Positions 18,332-25,216 of a stretch of 64,000 nucleotides of DNA are shown piece by piece. This DNA comes from an uncultured Fusobacterium sp. (GTDB lineage Bacteria; Fusobacteriota; Fusobacteriia; Fusobacteriales; Fusobacteriaceae): positions 1 through 64,000 of the forward strand of contig UQOH01000001.1 of the NCBI GenBank assembly GCA_900542625.1. The letters are read 5' to 3'. Position 1 is the first letter of the stretch. Each line of letters begins with the position of its first letter. Below the pieces are notes generated by a model. That model saw nothing but the letters and a program-made list of their open reading frames with translations, had not been told where the DNA came from and did not search any database. Position numbers and translations under genes: made by a program.

Positions 18332-19441
18332 ATGAATAATAATTTAAAAAATACATTAATAAACAATATAGTTCCTATATTAATATTAATAATAATTGCA
18401 TTTTGTTTCCCTTTATCAGGGCTTAGCGTAACTTATACAATTCAGGAAATGATACTTAGACTTACAAGAAACCTTTTCCTTGTTTTATCACTTCTTATTC
18501 CTATTATTGCAGGAATGGGACTTAACTTTGGTATAGTTCTTGGAGCTATGGCAGGGCAGATTGCTCTTGTGTTTATCACAGACTGGCAGATAGTTGGAAT
18601 ACAGGGAGTTCTTCTTGCAGCTATAATATCTGTTCCAATCTCTGTTCTTCTTGGAATAATGAGTGGAATGATATTAAACAGAGCAAAAGGAAGAGAGATG
18701 ATAACATCTATGATTCTTGGATTTTTTATAAACGGTGTTTATCAGCTTGTAGTTCTTTATGGAATGGGAAAAGTAATTCCTATAACAAGCAACAAACTTC
18801 TTCTTTCGAGAGGATATGGAGTAAGAAATGCCATTGACCTTAAAGATGTAAGAAAAGTACTTGATTCTATATTTGCAATAAAAATAGGAGAAATAGAAAT
18901 TCCTGTTTTTGTATTTTTAATAGTTGCAGCTCTTGCATGGTTTACAATCTGGTTCAGAAAAACAAAACTTGGACAGGATATGAAAGCTATCGGACAGGAT
19001 ATAGAAGTGTCTAAAACAGCCGGTATAGATGTAGAAAAAACAAGAATAATTGCAATAGTTATTTCTACTGTTCTTGCTGGTTTCGGTCAAATTATATATC
19101 TTCAAAATATTGGAACAATGAACACATATAACAGCCATGAGCAGATAGGAATGTTCTCAATTGCAGCTCTTCTTGTTGGTGGAGCAAGTGCTTCAAAAGC
19201 AACAATAGTTAATGCAATAAGTGGTATCTTCCTTTTCCATATGCTGTTTATAGTTTCTCCTATGGCAGGTAAAGAGCTTATGGGTTCTGCACAAATCGGT
19301 GAATATTTTAGAGTATTCGTGTCTTATGGAGTAATTGCTCTTACTCTTGTTCTTCACCAATGGAGAAGAGAGAAAGAAAAAGAGGAGCAGAGACGCAGAT
19401 TGATGGCAGAAAGAGTTGCTCAGATAGAAGGTGATAAATAA
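18332..19441 (+). CDS. ABC transporter permease 2 (BPD_transp_2 type)
   Basis: A 369-residue partner permease with the same landmarks as permease 1 (AGMGLNFGIVLGAMAGQIAL, KAIGQDIEVSKTAGIDVEK, IAALLVGGASASKATIVNA) and a charged cytoplasmic C-terminus (WRREKEKEEQRRR). It begins 2 bases after the preceding stop and overlaps the next gene by one base. Two different permeases are the rule in BMP/nucleoside-type importers, whereas ribose-type systems usually use one. Confidence 0.9.
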   Translation: MNNNLKNTLINNIVPILILIIIAFCFPLSGLSVTYTIQEMILRLTRNLFLVLSLLIPIIAGMGLNFGIVLGAMAGQIALVFITDWQIVGIQGVLLAAIISVPISVLLGIMSGMILNRAKGREMITSMILGFFINGVYQLVVLYGMGKVIPITSNKLLLSRGYGVRNAIDLKDVRKVLDSIFAIKIGEIEIPVFVFLIVAALAWFTIWFRKTKLGQDMKAIGQDIEVSKTAGIDVEKTRIIAIVISTVLAGFGQIIYLQNIGTMNTYNSHEQIGMFSIAALLVGGASASKATIVNAISGIFLFHMLFIVSPMAGKELMGSAQIGEYFRVFVSYGVIALTLVLHQWRREKEKEEQRRRLMAERVAQIEGDK

Positions 19442-19833
19442 TGAAAAGAATAATAAGCTGGATAGTTGTATTGGCAGTAACAATAGCAATTTGTGCAGTT
19501 CTTTTTGTTACAGGAAAACAGCATAAAATTATGCTTGTTAACGGAAATGCCGGAGAAAAAGTTCCTGCAAGAGTATCATATATTGTAGATGGTGAAAATG
19601 CAGATAAGCCGAAAAGTGTAAGAGCTAATAAAAAAGGTGTTGCGTATGTAAAAGGTTCAAATCATACTATCACTATTAAATTTAAAGACGGCGGACAAAA
19701 CAAAGAAATAACTAAGAAATTTAAAGCTAAAATATCAAAAGATACAGAAATAAATTTCGCAGGAATGATAAATGATACTCCCGATTGGATAGTTTATTCA
19801 GAAAAAGCAAAAGAGGCTCCAACTGGAGAATAG
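19441..19833 (+). CDS. Small membrane-anchored protein of the ABC importer operon, function unknown
   Basis: A 130-residue protein with one N-terminal hydrophobic helix (about residues 4-22: IISWIVVLAVTIAICAVLF) and an exported hydrophilic region rich in Lys and Val, with alternating patterns typical of a small beta domain (GNAGEKVPARVSYIVDG...). It has no lipobox. It begins at the last base of the permease stop codon (TAATG), so it belongs to the importer operon and is probably made in step with it. I cannot name a function; an accessory subunit that contacts the binding proteins or permeases is a reasonable guess. Confidence 0.75.
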   Translation: MKRIISWIVVLAVTIAICAVLFVTGKQHKIMLVNGNAGEKVPARVSYIVDGENADKPKSVRANKKGVAYVKGSNHTITIKFKDGGQNKEITKKFKAKISKDTEINFAGMINDTPDWIVYSEKAKEAPTGE

Positions 19834-19851
19834 TTAAAATAAAATTATAAT

Positions 19852-19888
19852 AAAATCGGAACTTTTAAAATTTAAGAGTTCCGATTTT
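19852..19888 (+). terminator. Terminator of the ABC importer operon; copy 1 of a 37-base repeat
   Basis: An A-flanked stem ATCGGAACTTTTAAA / TTTAAGAGTTCCGAT ends in TTTTTG. The same 37 bases recur without change at 21063-21099. Confidence 0.85.
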
Positions 19889-19961
19889 TGTTTTAAATAA
19901 ATTTAGTTATGTAGTTTTTTCAACAGAAAAAAATAAAAAAATCTGTTATATTTTAATAAAG

Positions 19962-20642
19962 TTACTCATCAATAGTTTCATAAGAACAGTAATTCTGCAA
20001 AGCGTTAATATCTGCTATTTCAATCCATTTTCTATGAGAGATAATAATTTTTTCATTACGAAGACGTGCAAGGTTTTTGGCAGTATTAACTCTGTTTAAA
20101 GTTAAAATATCAGAAATATTTTCTTGAGTTAATTCAATTCTATTTTTCTGAGGTGAATTTATAGAAAATAAATAAAGAAGATTGCATAGTTTAATAAAAG
20201 AATTATTATATTCCTGATGAGCAGTTTCATAAATAAAAAGATTTATATACATAGCATAAGTTTCAAAAACCTGTGCATTAAGCTCTCTGTTTTCCTGAAA
20301 CATACGATAAAATTCTTCTCTTGTAAATTCAAGAACAGAAACTTCAGAAAGAGCTTTTGTTATAATAGATTTTTCTATTTTAAAAGCAGAGTTTTGGCAG
20401 CCGGGAAATATAGTATCTTTTCCATGAAAATGTAAAATTTTTTGATAGCCCTCTTCATGCTGGACAAGTGTTTGGACAACACCTGAAAGAATATAGTAAA
20501 CATGATTTATATTTTCGCCTGAATTCCATAAATAATCATTTTTGTGAAAAATCTTTTTTTTATGCGGCTGTGTAATAAGATATTCATAAAATTGTTTGTA
20601 ATCACCAGAAAAATAATAACGTGGAATGAGCATTGCTTTCAC
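19962..20642 (-). CDS. Crp/Fnr-family transcriptional regulator
   Basis: A 226-residue regulator with an N-terminal cyclic-nucleotide-binding-like beta barrel (about 25-135, with GENINHVYYILSGVV) and a C-terminal Crp-type winged helix (about 150-215; recognition region ISDILTLNRVNTAKNLARL). It lacks the N-terminal cysteine cluster of FNR, so it is not an oxygen-sensing iron-sulfur form. It is divergent from the gene at 20713 with a 70-base shared gap, suggesting that gene, and itself, as targets. The effector is unknown. Confidence 0.88.
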   Translation of the reverse strand: MKAMLIPRYYFSGDYKQFYEYLITQPHKKKIFHKNDYLWNSGENINHVYYILSGVVQTLVQHEEGYQKILHFHGKDTIFPGCQNSAFKIEKSIITKALSEVSVLEFTREEFYRMFQENRELNAQVFETYAMYINLFIYETAHQEYNNSFIKLCNLLYLFSINSPQKNRIELTQENISDILTLNRVNTAKNLARLRNEKIIISHRKWIEIADINALQNYCSYETIDE

Positions 20643-20672
20643 CTCTTTTTATTTTTAATATAATATAACATG

Positions 20673-20686
20673 TAAAATATATTTTA
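20673..20686. promoter_or_regulatory. Palindrome in the Crp/Fnr-20713 divergent gap
   Basis: TAAAATATATTTTA is a perfect 14-base palindrome lying between the divergent genes. It is a candidate operator, but in DNA this AT-rich such palindromes also arise by chance. Confidence 0.3.
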
Positions 20687-20712
20687 ACAATAAAGATTAT
20701 AGGGAGGAAAAT

Positions 20713-21057
20713 ATGAAAAAAGTAAAAATAACAGTTTTAAAGACAACATTTGACAAAGAATTATCAGAAGAATACGGAGCAGCAGGAATTGGACCATGTC
20801 CTATGCTTAAAGCAGGACAGATTTTTTATGCAGATTATGCAAAACCGCAAGGATTTTGTGATGAAGCATGGAAAGCTATATATCAATATGTTTTTGCTCT
20901 GGCTCATGGTGCAGGAAATGATATTTTTTATTATGGAGATTGGATTAGAAAACCTGGAGTGGCAATATGCAGCTGTAATGACGGGCTTCGTCCTGTAATA
21001 TTCAAATTAGAAACAACAGAGGAAGAATCAAAAATAGATTATATTCCTGTAAGATAA
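20713..21057 (+). CDS. TIGR04076-like small protein
   Basis: A 114-residue cytoplasmic protein that I recognise as resembling the TIGR04076 family: it starts with a short beta strand (KVKITVLKTTF), has GPCPMLKAGQIF, a tryptophan/aromatic central segment, and a conserved late CSCNDGLRPVIFKLE with two Cys. The function of the family is unknown. It is divergent from the Crp/Fnr regulator and followed by its own terminator, so it is probably the regulator's direct target. A role in redox or small-molecule handling is only a guess. Confidence 0.75.
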   Translation: MKKVKITVLKTTFDKELSEEYGAAGIGPCPMLKAGQIFYADYAKPQGFCDEAWKAIYQYVFALAHGAGNDIFYYGDWIRKPGVAICSCNDGLRPVIFKLETTEEESKIDYIPVR

Positions 21058-21062
21058 GTTAA

Positions 21063-21099
21063 AAAATCGGAACTTTTAAAATTTAAGAGTTCCGATTTT
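21063..21099. terminator. Terminator after the TIGR04076-like gene; copy 2 of the 37-base repeat
   Basis: Identical over 37 bases to 19852-19888. The hairpin has A runs on one side and U runs on the other, so it can serve both the gene at 20713 and the convergent nitroreductase at 21112. Confidence 0.85.
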
Positions 21100-21111
21100 A
21101 TTTAACTTTTT

Positions 21112-21624
21112 CTACATTTCAAAAAACATATCTGAACGTTCTTTTTTATCATAATGCCATTTTGCAGGTTTTCCTGTTGGGTCAGGATAACCAATCTGCA
21201 TAAAAGCTACCATTTCACATTCAGCCATTTCAGGAAAATATTCTTTTTGCTTGTCAACATCAAAAGCTGATACCCATACACATCCAAGACCAAGATCTTC
21301 AGCTTCAAACCATACAGACATTGCAGCGATACTTGCATCTACTACTCCCATATCTTTATTGTCACATTCTCTTATCCATGCTTCTCCCGGAACAAAACCA
21401 ACAGCAATTGTAAGGGGAGCATTATAGTGATAATTAGTAATTTTTTTTATATCTGCAAGTCTTTCTTTACTTTTAATTACCCAAACTTTTATTGGCTGAT
21501 GATTTTCTGCACTTGGAGCTGTATGAATTACATCAAGTAAAGTTTCTATTTTTTCTGCTTCCACTTCCTTGTTTAAAAATTTTCTGCATGAATAACGTTT
21601 TTCTGCTAATTCTTTAAATTTCAT
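21112..21624 (-). CDS. Nitroreductase-family flavoprotein
   Basis: A 170-residue FMN-dependent NAD(P)H oxidoreductase of the nitroreductase family. The FMN-binding RYSCRKF near residue 10, HTAPSAENHQPIKVWV around 40, and the mid-chain AAMSVWFEAEDLGLGCVWV are diagnostic; the length is that of the short subfamily. The start at 21624 follows GGAGGT; longer in-frame readings upstream lack a site. It is divergent from an HxlR regulator at 21740, a pairing commonly seen for electrophile- or quinone-induced reductases. Confidence 0.92.
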   Translation of the reverse strand: MKFKELAEKRYSCRKFLNKEVEAEKIETLLDVIHTAPSAENHQPIKVWVIKSKERLADIKKITNYHYNAPLTIAVGFVPGEAWIRECDNKDMGVVDASIAAMSVWFEAEDLGLGCVWVSAFDVDKQKEYFPEMAECEMVAFMQIGYPDPTGKPAKWHYDKKERSDMFFEM

Positions 21625-21672
21625 TTTTACCTCCATAATTGTTTGTAATTGACTTTTTTCTGTTATTGTGAC

Positions 21673-21705
21673 ATTATAAAATAAAAAAAATAAATGTTCA
21701 AGAAC
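21673..21705 (-). promoter_or_regulatory. Nitroreductase promoter with overlapping dyad
   Basis: On the minus strand TTGAAC (21701-21696), a 17-base spacer and TATAAT (21678-21673) form a promoter. The -35 box lies within GTTC-AA-GAAC (21696-21705), which is a possible HxlR operator shared with the divergent regulator. Confidence 0.55.
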
Positions 21706-21739
21706 GCACAATTTTGTTCCCTGGAAAAGAGGTTAAATT

Positions 21740-22090
21740 ATGAAAAAGAAAATATCTGATTTTGAAAATCCATACAAAGAAAAATGTCCCATAGTATATG
21801 CAATGTGCATCATTGGAGCAAAATGGAAAATTCCAATTTTATGGCATTTGGCTCACTATGAAATTCTTCATTACAATGAATTGAAAAGACATCTCAGCGA
21901 TATTACAAATACCGTTCTTACAAGAAACCTGCGTGAACTGGAAAAAGATAAAATTATAATTCGTAAAGCTGATGATTCTGTTCCGCCGTCTGTAACATAT
22001 GAACTGTCTGTTCTTGGAAAAGAGCTGATTCCTGCATTAAATGGTTTTTATGAATGGGGAGATAAACACAGAACTGAAACTATGTTATAG
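21740..22090 (+). CDS. HxlR-family transcriptional regulator
   Basis: A 116-residue winged helix-turn-helix protein with the HxlR signature: the N-terminal Cys in EKCPIVYAMCIIGAKWKIPIL is followed by the recognition region LKRHLSDITNTVLTRNLRELEKD and the wing segment PPSVTYELS. Members sense aldehydes, quinones or disulfide stress through the N-terminal cysteine (here C15 or so). It sits opposite a nitroreductase, which it probably controls. Length is normal for the family. Confidence 0.93.
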   Translation: MKKKISDFENPYKEKCPIVYAMCIIGAKWKIPILWHLAHYEILHYNELKRHLSDITNTVLTRNLRELEKDKIIIRKADDSVPPSVTYELSVLGKELIPALNGFYEWGDKHRTETML

Positions 22091-22103
22091 AATCTTAATA
22101 ATA

Positions 22104-22138
22104 AAAATGGAGCTGTATTTACAACTCCATTTTTTGAG
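22104..22138. terminator. Bidirectional terminator between hxlR-type gene and adhesin
   Basis: AAAATGGAG / CTCCATTTT (22104-22112 with 22125-22133) with a 12-base loop, followed by a U run on the plus strand. Confidence 0.8.
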
Positions 22139-22167
22139 ACTTTATTCAGCACAGAATAAAAGTTTAA

Positions 22168-23085
22168 TTATTTGACTCTGAATTTATAAGATGCACCTAC
22201 ACCGATAGCAAATGAATCGATATCTCCGGCAGTTACAGAGTATTTAGCATTAACGTGAAGATTTTCAACTGGAGAATAAGCCACACCAACAGCAACAGAT
22301 TGGGCATTTCCATAATGTCCAAATCCAGCTCCGATTGCCATTTCGCCTTCTCTTACTTCTTGGAAATCAACAGCACTCATTGCAGCCATTAGAGAAAGAC
22401 CTTTACTTAATTTGTCGTCTAAATTGTCAATTCTCTTTTCGACATTATCAATTCTATTATTGATAGCAGCGTCAGCAGCTCTGTATTCTCTTTCGATTCT
22501 AGCATCTTCAGCAACTCTATCTTCAGTTTCTTTTGCAATGTTTTGTTTGTTAGTTTCAATATTTTTATTTTGCTCATCGTTGACTTTATTTATATCATCG
22601 ATATTTTTATTTTGCTCATCATTAACTTTATTTATGTTGTCGATGTTTTTATTTTGCGTTGCATCAATTCCAGTTTGAGTAGTTTTATCTACAAATTTAT
22701 CATCAGTGTATTGTTTAACACCTTCGATTTTACTATCAGTATATTTATTAGCATTTTCTTCAGCACCTTTAACAGCAGTATCAACATAAGAAGTATCAGC
22801 TTTAGTGTTTACCAGACTGTCAACATCACTTTTAGAGTAAACATTTGCGGCATCAGCTTTAGTATTTACCAGATTGTCAACATCATTTTTAGAGTAAACA
22901 TTTGCAGCATCAGCTTTTTTATTTAATTCAGTTTCCACTTTATTGAAGTTGTTGTTTACTTTTTCAGCAACTCCACTATGATAGGTAACATCTTCTTTTT
23001 GACTTAAAAAATCAAATATACCTGCATAAGCTGTATTACTTGCAAGTGCCAAAATAATTGAAATTAGCATAAACTTTTTTTTCAT
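22168..23085 (-). CDS. Short YadA-type trimeric autotransporter
   Basis: A 305-residue surface protein. It has a signal peptide (MKKKFMLISIILALASNTAYA), then a long alpha-helical, coiled-coil stalk with two internal repeat families: a 19-residue repeat around KADAANVYSKNDVDNLVNT and a 14-residue repeat around NKNIDNINKVNDEQ. The last 75 residues form the YadA membrane anchor (GLSLMAAMSAVDF... ending SYKFRVK), which trimerises in the outer membrane. No globular head domain is present, so it is a stalk-only form. The start at 23085 follows GGGAGGG. Confidence 0.92.
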   Translation of the reverse strand: MKKKFMLISIILALASNTAYAGIFDFLSQKEDVTYHSGVAEKVNNNFNKVETELNKKADAANVYSKNDVDNLVNTKADAANVYSKSDVDSLVNTKADTSYVDTAVKGAEENANKYTDSKIEGVKQYTDDKFVDKTTQTGIDATQNKNIDNINKVNDEQNKNIDDINKVNDEQNKNIETNKQNIAKETEDRVAEDARIEREYRAADAAINNRIDNVEKRIDNLDDKLSKGLSLMAAMSAVDFQEVREGEMAIGAGFGHYGNAQSVAVGVAYSPVENLHVNAKYSVTAGDIDSFAIGVGASYKFRVK

Positions 23086-23110
23086 ATAAAATCCCTCCCG
23101 TAGTAAAAAT

Positions 23111-23138
23111 TGTATAATCAACTATAAGCTTTTATACA
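23111..23138. repeat. Upstream dyad repeat, copy 1 (adhesin leader)
   Basis: A 28-base unit opening TGTATAAT and closing TTTATACA, with inverted ends TGTATAA/TTATACA. It lies 26 bases before the adhesin start codon and is 25/28 identical to the unit at 23223-23250. Confidence 0.6.
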
Positions 23139-23176
23139 GTTTTTTATCGGGAAAAAAGATTGTTTTTTATAATTAA

Positions 23177-23205
23177 TTTATAAAAAATAATAAAAAAACA
23201 GACAA
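23177..23205 (-). promoter_or_regulatory. Candidate promoter of the adhesin gene
   Basis: On the minus strand TTGTCT (23205-23200), 17-base spacer, TATAAA (23182-23177). It lies between the two 28-base dyads. The gap 23086-23556 contains no gene; besides these elements and the MerR promoter I see only AT-rich sequence. Confidence 0.45.
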
Positions 23206-23222
23206 AAATTTGGATTTTTGCC

Positions 23223-23250
23223 TGTATAATTAATTATAAGCTTCTATACA
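23223..23250. repeat. Upstream dyad repeat, copy 2
   Basis: Second 28-base unit, TGTATAATTAATT... to CTATACA, differing from copy 1 at three positions. It lies upstream of the candidate adhesin promoter, 112 bases from copy 1. Confidence 0.6.
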
Positions 23251-23495
23251 CATTTTTACATGTTACTCCTATTTTTTAAAAATAGTAAAAAAATAATACA
23301 GATAAATTATCTGTTTGAAATACATAAAATAATTTTCATACCATGAGAATAATACTTTTTTTATAAAATGTCAACTGAATTAATTCTAAATGATATAAAA
23401 CAAGACAATTTTTTAAAATAAAAATTTGAAAATTTCTGTAGTTTAATAAAAATAAAATTTATTTAAAGATGTAAGAAATTTTTTATAAAAAGTTC

Positions 23496-23526
23496 TTGCT
23501 TTGGAGTATACTCTAAGGGATATAAT
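23496..23526 (+). promoter_or_regulatory. MerR-type promoter with 19-base spacer
   Basis: TTGCTT at 23496-23501 and TATAAT at 23521-23526 are separated by 19 bases, the long spacer that MerR proteins unwind. The spacer holds the imperfect dyad CTTTGGAGT-AT-ACTCTAAGG (23499-23518). This predicts autoregulation by the MerR protein at 23557. Confidence 0.85.
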
Positions 23527-23556
23527 ATATTATAAAAGTCAAAGAAGGTGATTAAG

Positions 23557-23940
23557 ATGACGATTGCAGAAGTTGCTAAAAAATATGAAATTTCAGCAGA
23601 CACTTTAAGATATTATGAACGTGTAGGATTAATACCGTCAGTAACAAGAGACAAAAACGGAAACAGAAATTATACAGAGATAGACTGCAACTGGGTAAAT
23701 TTTGCAAAATGTATGCGTGGAGCCGGAATATCAGTAGAGAAACTTATTGAATATGTAAAATTATTTCAAATGGGAATAGAAACTATCCCTGCAAGAAAGA
23801 AACTGTTACAAGAGCAGTATGAAGCATTGGGAGCTCAGATAACAGAGCTGCAGAAAATTTATGAAATGCTTGGGAAGAAAATAGATGGTTATGAAGAACG
23901 TATTATAGCTTATGAAGAAGAAAAACTTCGTCAGGAATAA
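23557..23940 (+). CDS. MerR-family transcriptional regulator
   Basis: A 127-residue activator with the MerR winged helix (TIAEVAKKYEISADTLRYYERVGLIPSV, residues 2-29), and a C-terminal coiled coil for dimerisation (QEQYEALGAQITELQKIYEMLGKK). It has no cysteine-rich metal loop, so it belongs to the branch that responds to organic or carbonyl/redox stress, like AdhR. The ATG at 23557 was preferred to the GTG at 23548, which overlaps the ribosome binding site. It is first in an operon with two flavoproteins. Confidence 0.92.
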   Translation: MTIAEVAKKYEISADTLRYYERVGLIPSVTRDKNGNRNYTEIDCNWVNFAKCMRGAGISVEKLIEYVKLFQMGIETIPARKKLLQEQYEALGAQITELQKIYEMLGKKIDGYEERIIAYEEEKLRQE

Positions 23941-23966
23941 GTTTAAAGTTATAGGGAGGAATAGAG

Positions 23967-24602
23967 ATGAAAGTATTATTAGTAAATGGAAGTCCTCATA
24001 AAGAGGGATGTACTTATACAGCATTAGCAGAGGCAGCAAAAACTCTCAATAAAGAGGGAATAGAAACAGAAATATTCTGGATAGGAAATAAACCATTATC
24101 TGGGTGCATTGCATGCAAAAAATGTGCAGAGCTTGGAAAATGTGTATTTGATGACAGTGTTAATGAATTTAGAAAACTTGCTGAAAATGCAGATGGATTT
24201 ATATTTGGAACTCCTGTTCATTATGCTGCAGCCAGCGGAGCTATGACATCATTTATGGACAGATTATTTTATTCAGAATCTTGCGGAAACAACAATAAAG
24301 CGTTCTATATGAAACCTGCAGCCTGCGTTATTTCTGCAAGAAGAGCAGGAACAACAGCAGCTTTTGACCAGATGAATAAATATTTTACAATTCAGGAGAT
24401 GCCTGTTGTTTCATCTCGTTATTGGAATATGGTTCACGGAACAAAACCTGAAGAGGTTTTACAAGATGAAGAGGGTCTTTATACAATGCGTGTTTTAGGA
24501 AGAAATATGGCATTTTTATTAAAATGTAAAGAGGCAGGGCTTAAAGCAGGAGTAGAACTTCCTGAAAAAGAGCCAAGAATAGCTACTAATTTTATTCGTT
24601 AG
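23967..24602 (+). CDS. Flavodoxin-fold NAD(P)H-dependent oxidoreductase
   Basis: A 211-residue FMN-binding reductase of the NADPH-dependent FMN reductase / iron-sulfur flavoprotein group. The phosphate-binding loop NGSPHKEGCTYTAL (8-21) and FGTPVHYAAASGAMTSFMDR (about 80-99) are diagnostic. A CIACKKCAELGKC motif near residue 48 resembles the cysteine motif of iron-sulfur flavoproteins; with C-x2-C-x2-C-x5-C spacing it may hold a cluster or be redox active. It is co-transcribed with the MerR regulator. Confidence 0.88.
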   Translation: MKVLLVNGSPHKEGCTYTALAEAAKTLNKEGIETEIFWIGNKPLSGCIACKKCAELGKCVFDDSVNEFRKLAENADGFIFGTPVHYAAASGAMTSFMDRLFYSESCGNNNKAFYMKPAACVISARRAGTTAAFDQMNKYFTIQEMPVVSSRYWNMVHGTKPEEVLQDEEGLYTMRVLGRNMAFLLKCKEAGLKAGVELPEKEPRIATNFIR

Positions 24603-24615
24603 AGGTGATAAAATT

Positions 24616-25091
24616 ATGAAAAAATATTAATTGCTTATTACACTCATTCTGGAAACACAGAAAAAATAGCAGAAAATATTGCAGAGATAACAAAAGGACA
24701 GCTTTTAAAATTAGAGCCCGAAAAAGAATATCCAAAATCATATATTGCAACTGTGGCTCAGGCTAAAATGGAAATGATAAAAAATTTTACTCCAAAATTA
24801 AAAACAGAAATTCCTAATATGGCAGATTATGATGTAATTTTTGTGGGAACTCCAAACTGGTGGAGTACAATGGCACTTCCTGTAAAAACTTTTTTAAAGG
24901 AAAATAATTTAAAAGGAAAAATAATAGTTCCGTTTTATACTCACGGCGGCGGAGGAGCAGGACATGTAGTGAAAGATATGAAAAATATGTGTCCTGAGTC
25001 AGAGTTTTTAAAAGAACTTGAAATATATAAAGCTGGAGGAGATACTCTTAAAGAAAATATAGAAGAATGGATTAAAAACTTAAGCTTATAG
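24616..25091 (+). pseudogene. Flavodoxin, frameshifted in a poly-A run at the start
   Basis: From 24624 the frame reads ILIAYYTHSGNTEKIAENI, a clear flavodoxin FMN loop, and continues to a stop at 25091 (GTPNWWSTMALPVKTFL, FYTHGGGGAGHV). The ATG at 24616 is placed well after AGAGGTGAT, but only six A residues follow; it reads MKKY and stops. Seven A residues would join start and body as a 158-residue protein. An assembly error, a true inactivating deletion, or rescue by slippage at the A run are all possible. No alternative ATG, GTG or TTG start precedes the flavin loop in frame. Confidence 0.85.
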
Positions 25092-25101
25092 ACAATAATA
25101 A

Positions 25102-25137
25102 AAAATGAGATTTTCCAATTCAGGTTAATCTCATTTT
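25102..25137 (+). terminator. Terminator of the MerR-flavoprotein operon
   Basis: AAAATGAGATT / AATCTCATTTT (25102-25112 with 25127-25137), 14-base loop, followed by a U-rich stretch. Confidence 0.8.
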
Positions 25138-25216
25138 ATTTTTTATTAATTTGACATTTTTCCTTTTTAGCTATATTCTATACATATTGGAAAATAAATA
25201 ATTACAGGAGTAACAC

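Noticed and set aside
19852..21099. Segment flanked by 37-base repeats considered as a mobile element
   Set aside because: The repeats are rho-independent terminators, and no transposase, integrase or target duplication is visible; kept only as an observation on duplication.
22555..22920. Repeated blocks that at first glance recall a CRISPR array
   Set aside because: The units are in frame, encode 14- and 19-residue protein repeats, and have no unique spacers or cas genes.
22412..22926. Plus-strand open frames opposite the adhesin, rich in Phe, Ile and Ser
   Set aside because: They are the reverse complement of coiled-coil repeats (Asn/Lys/Asp-rich) and have no start signals.
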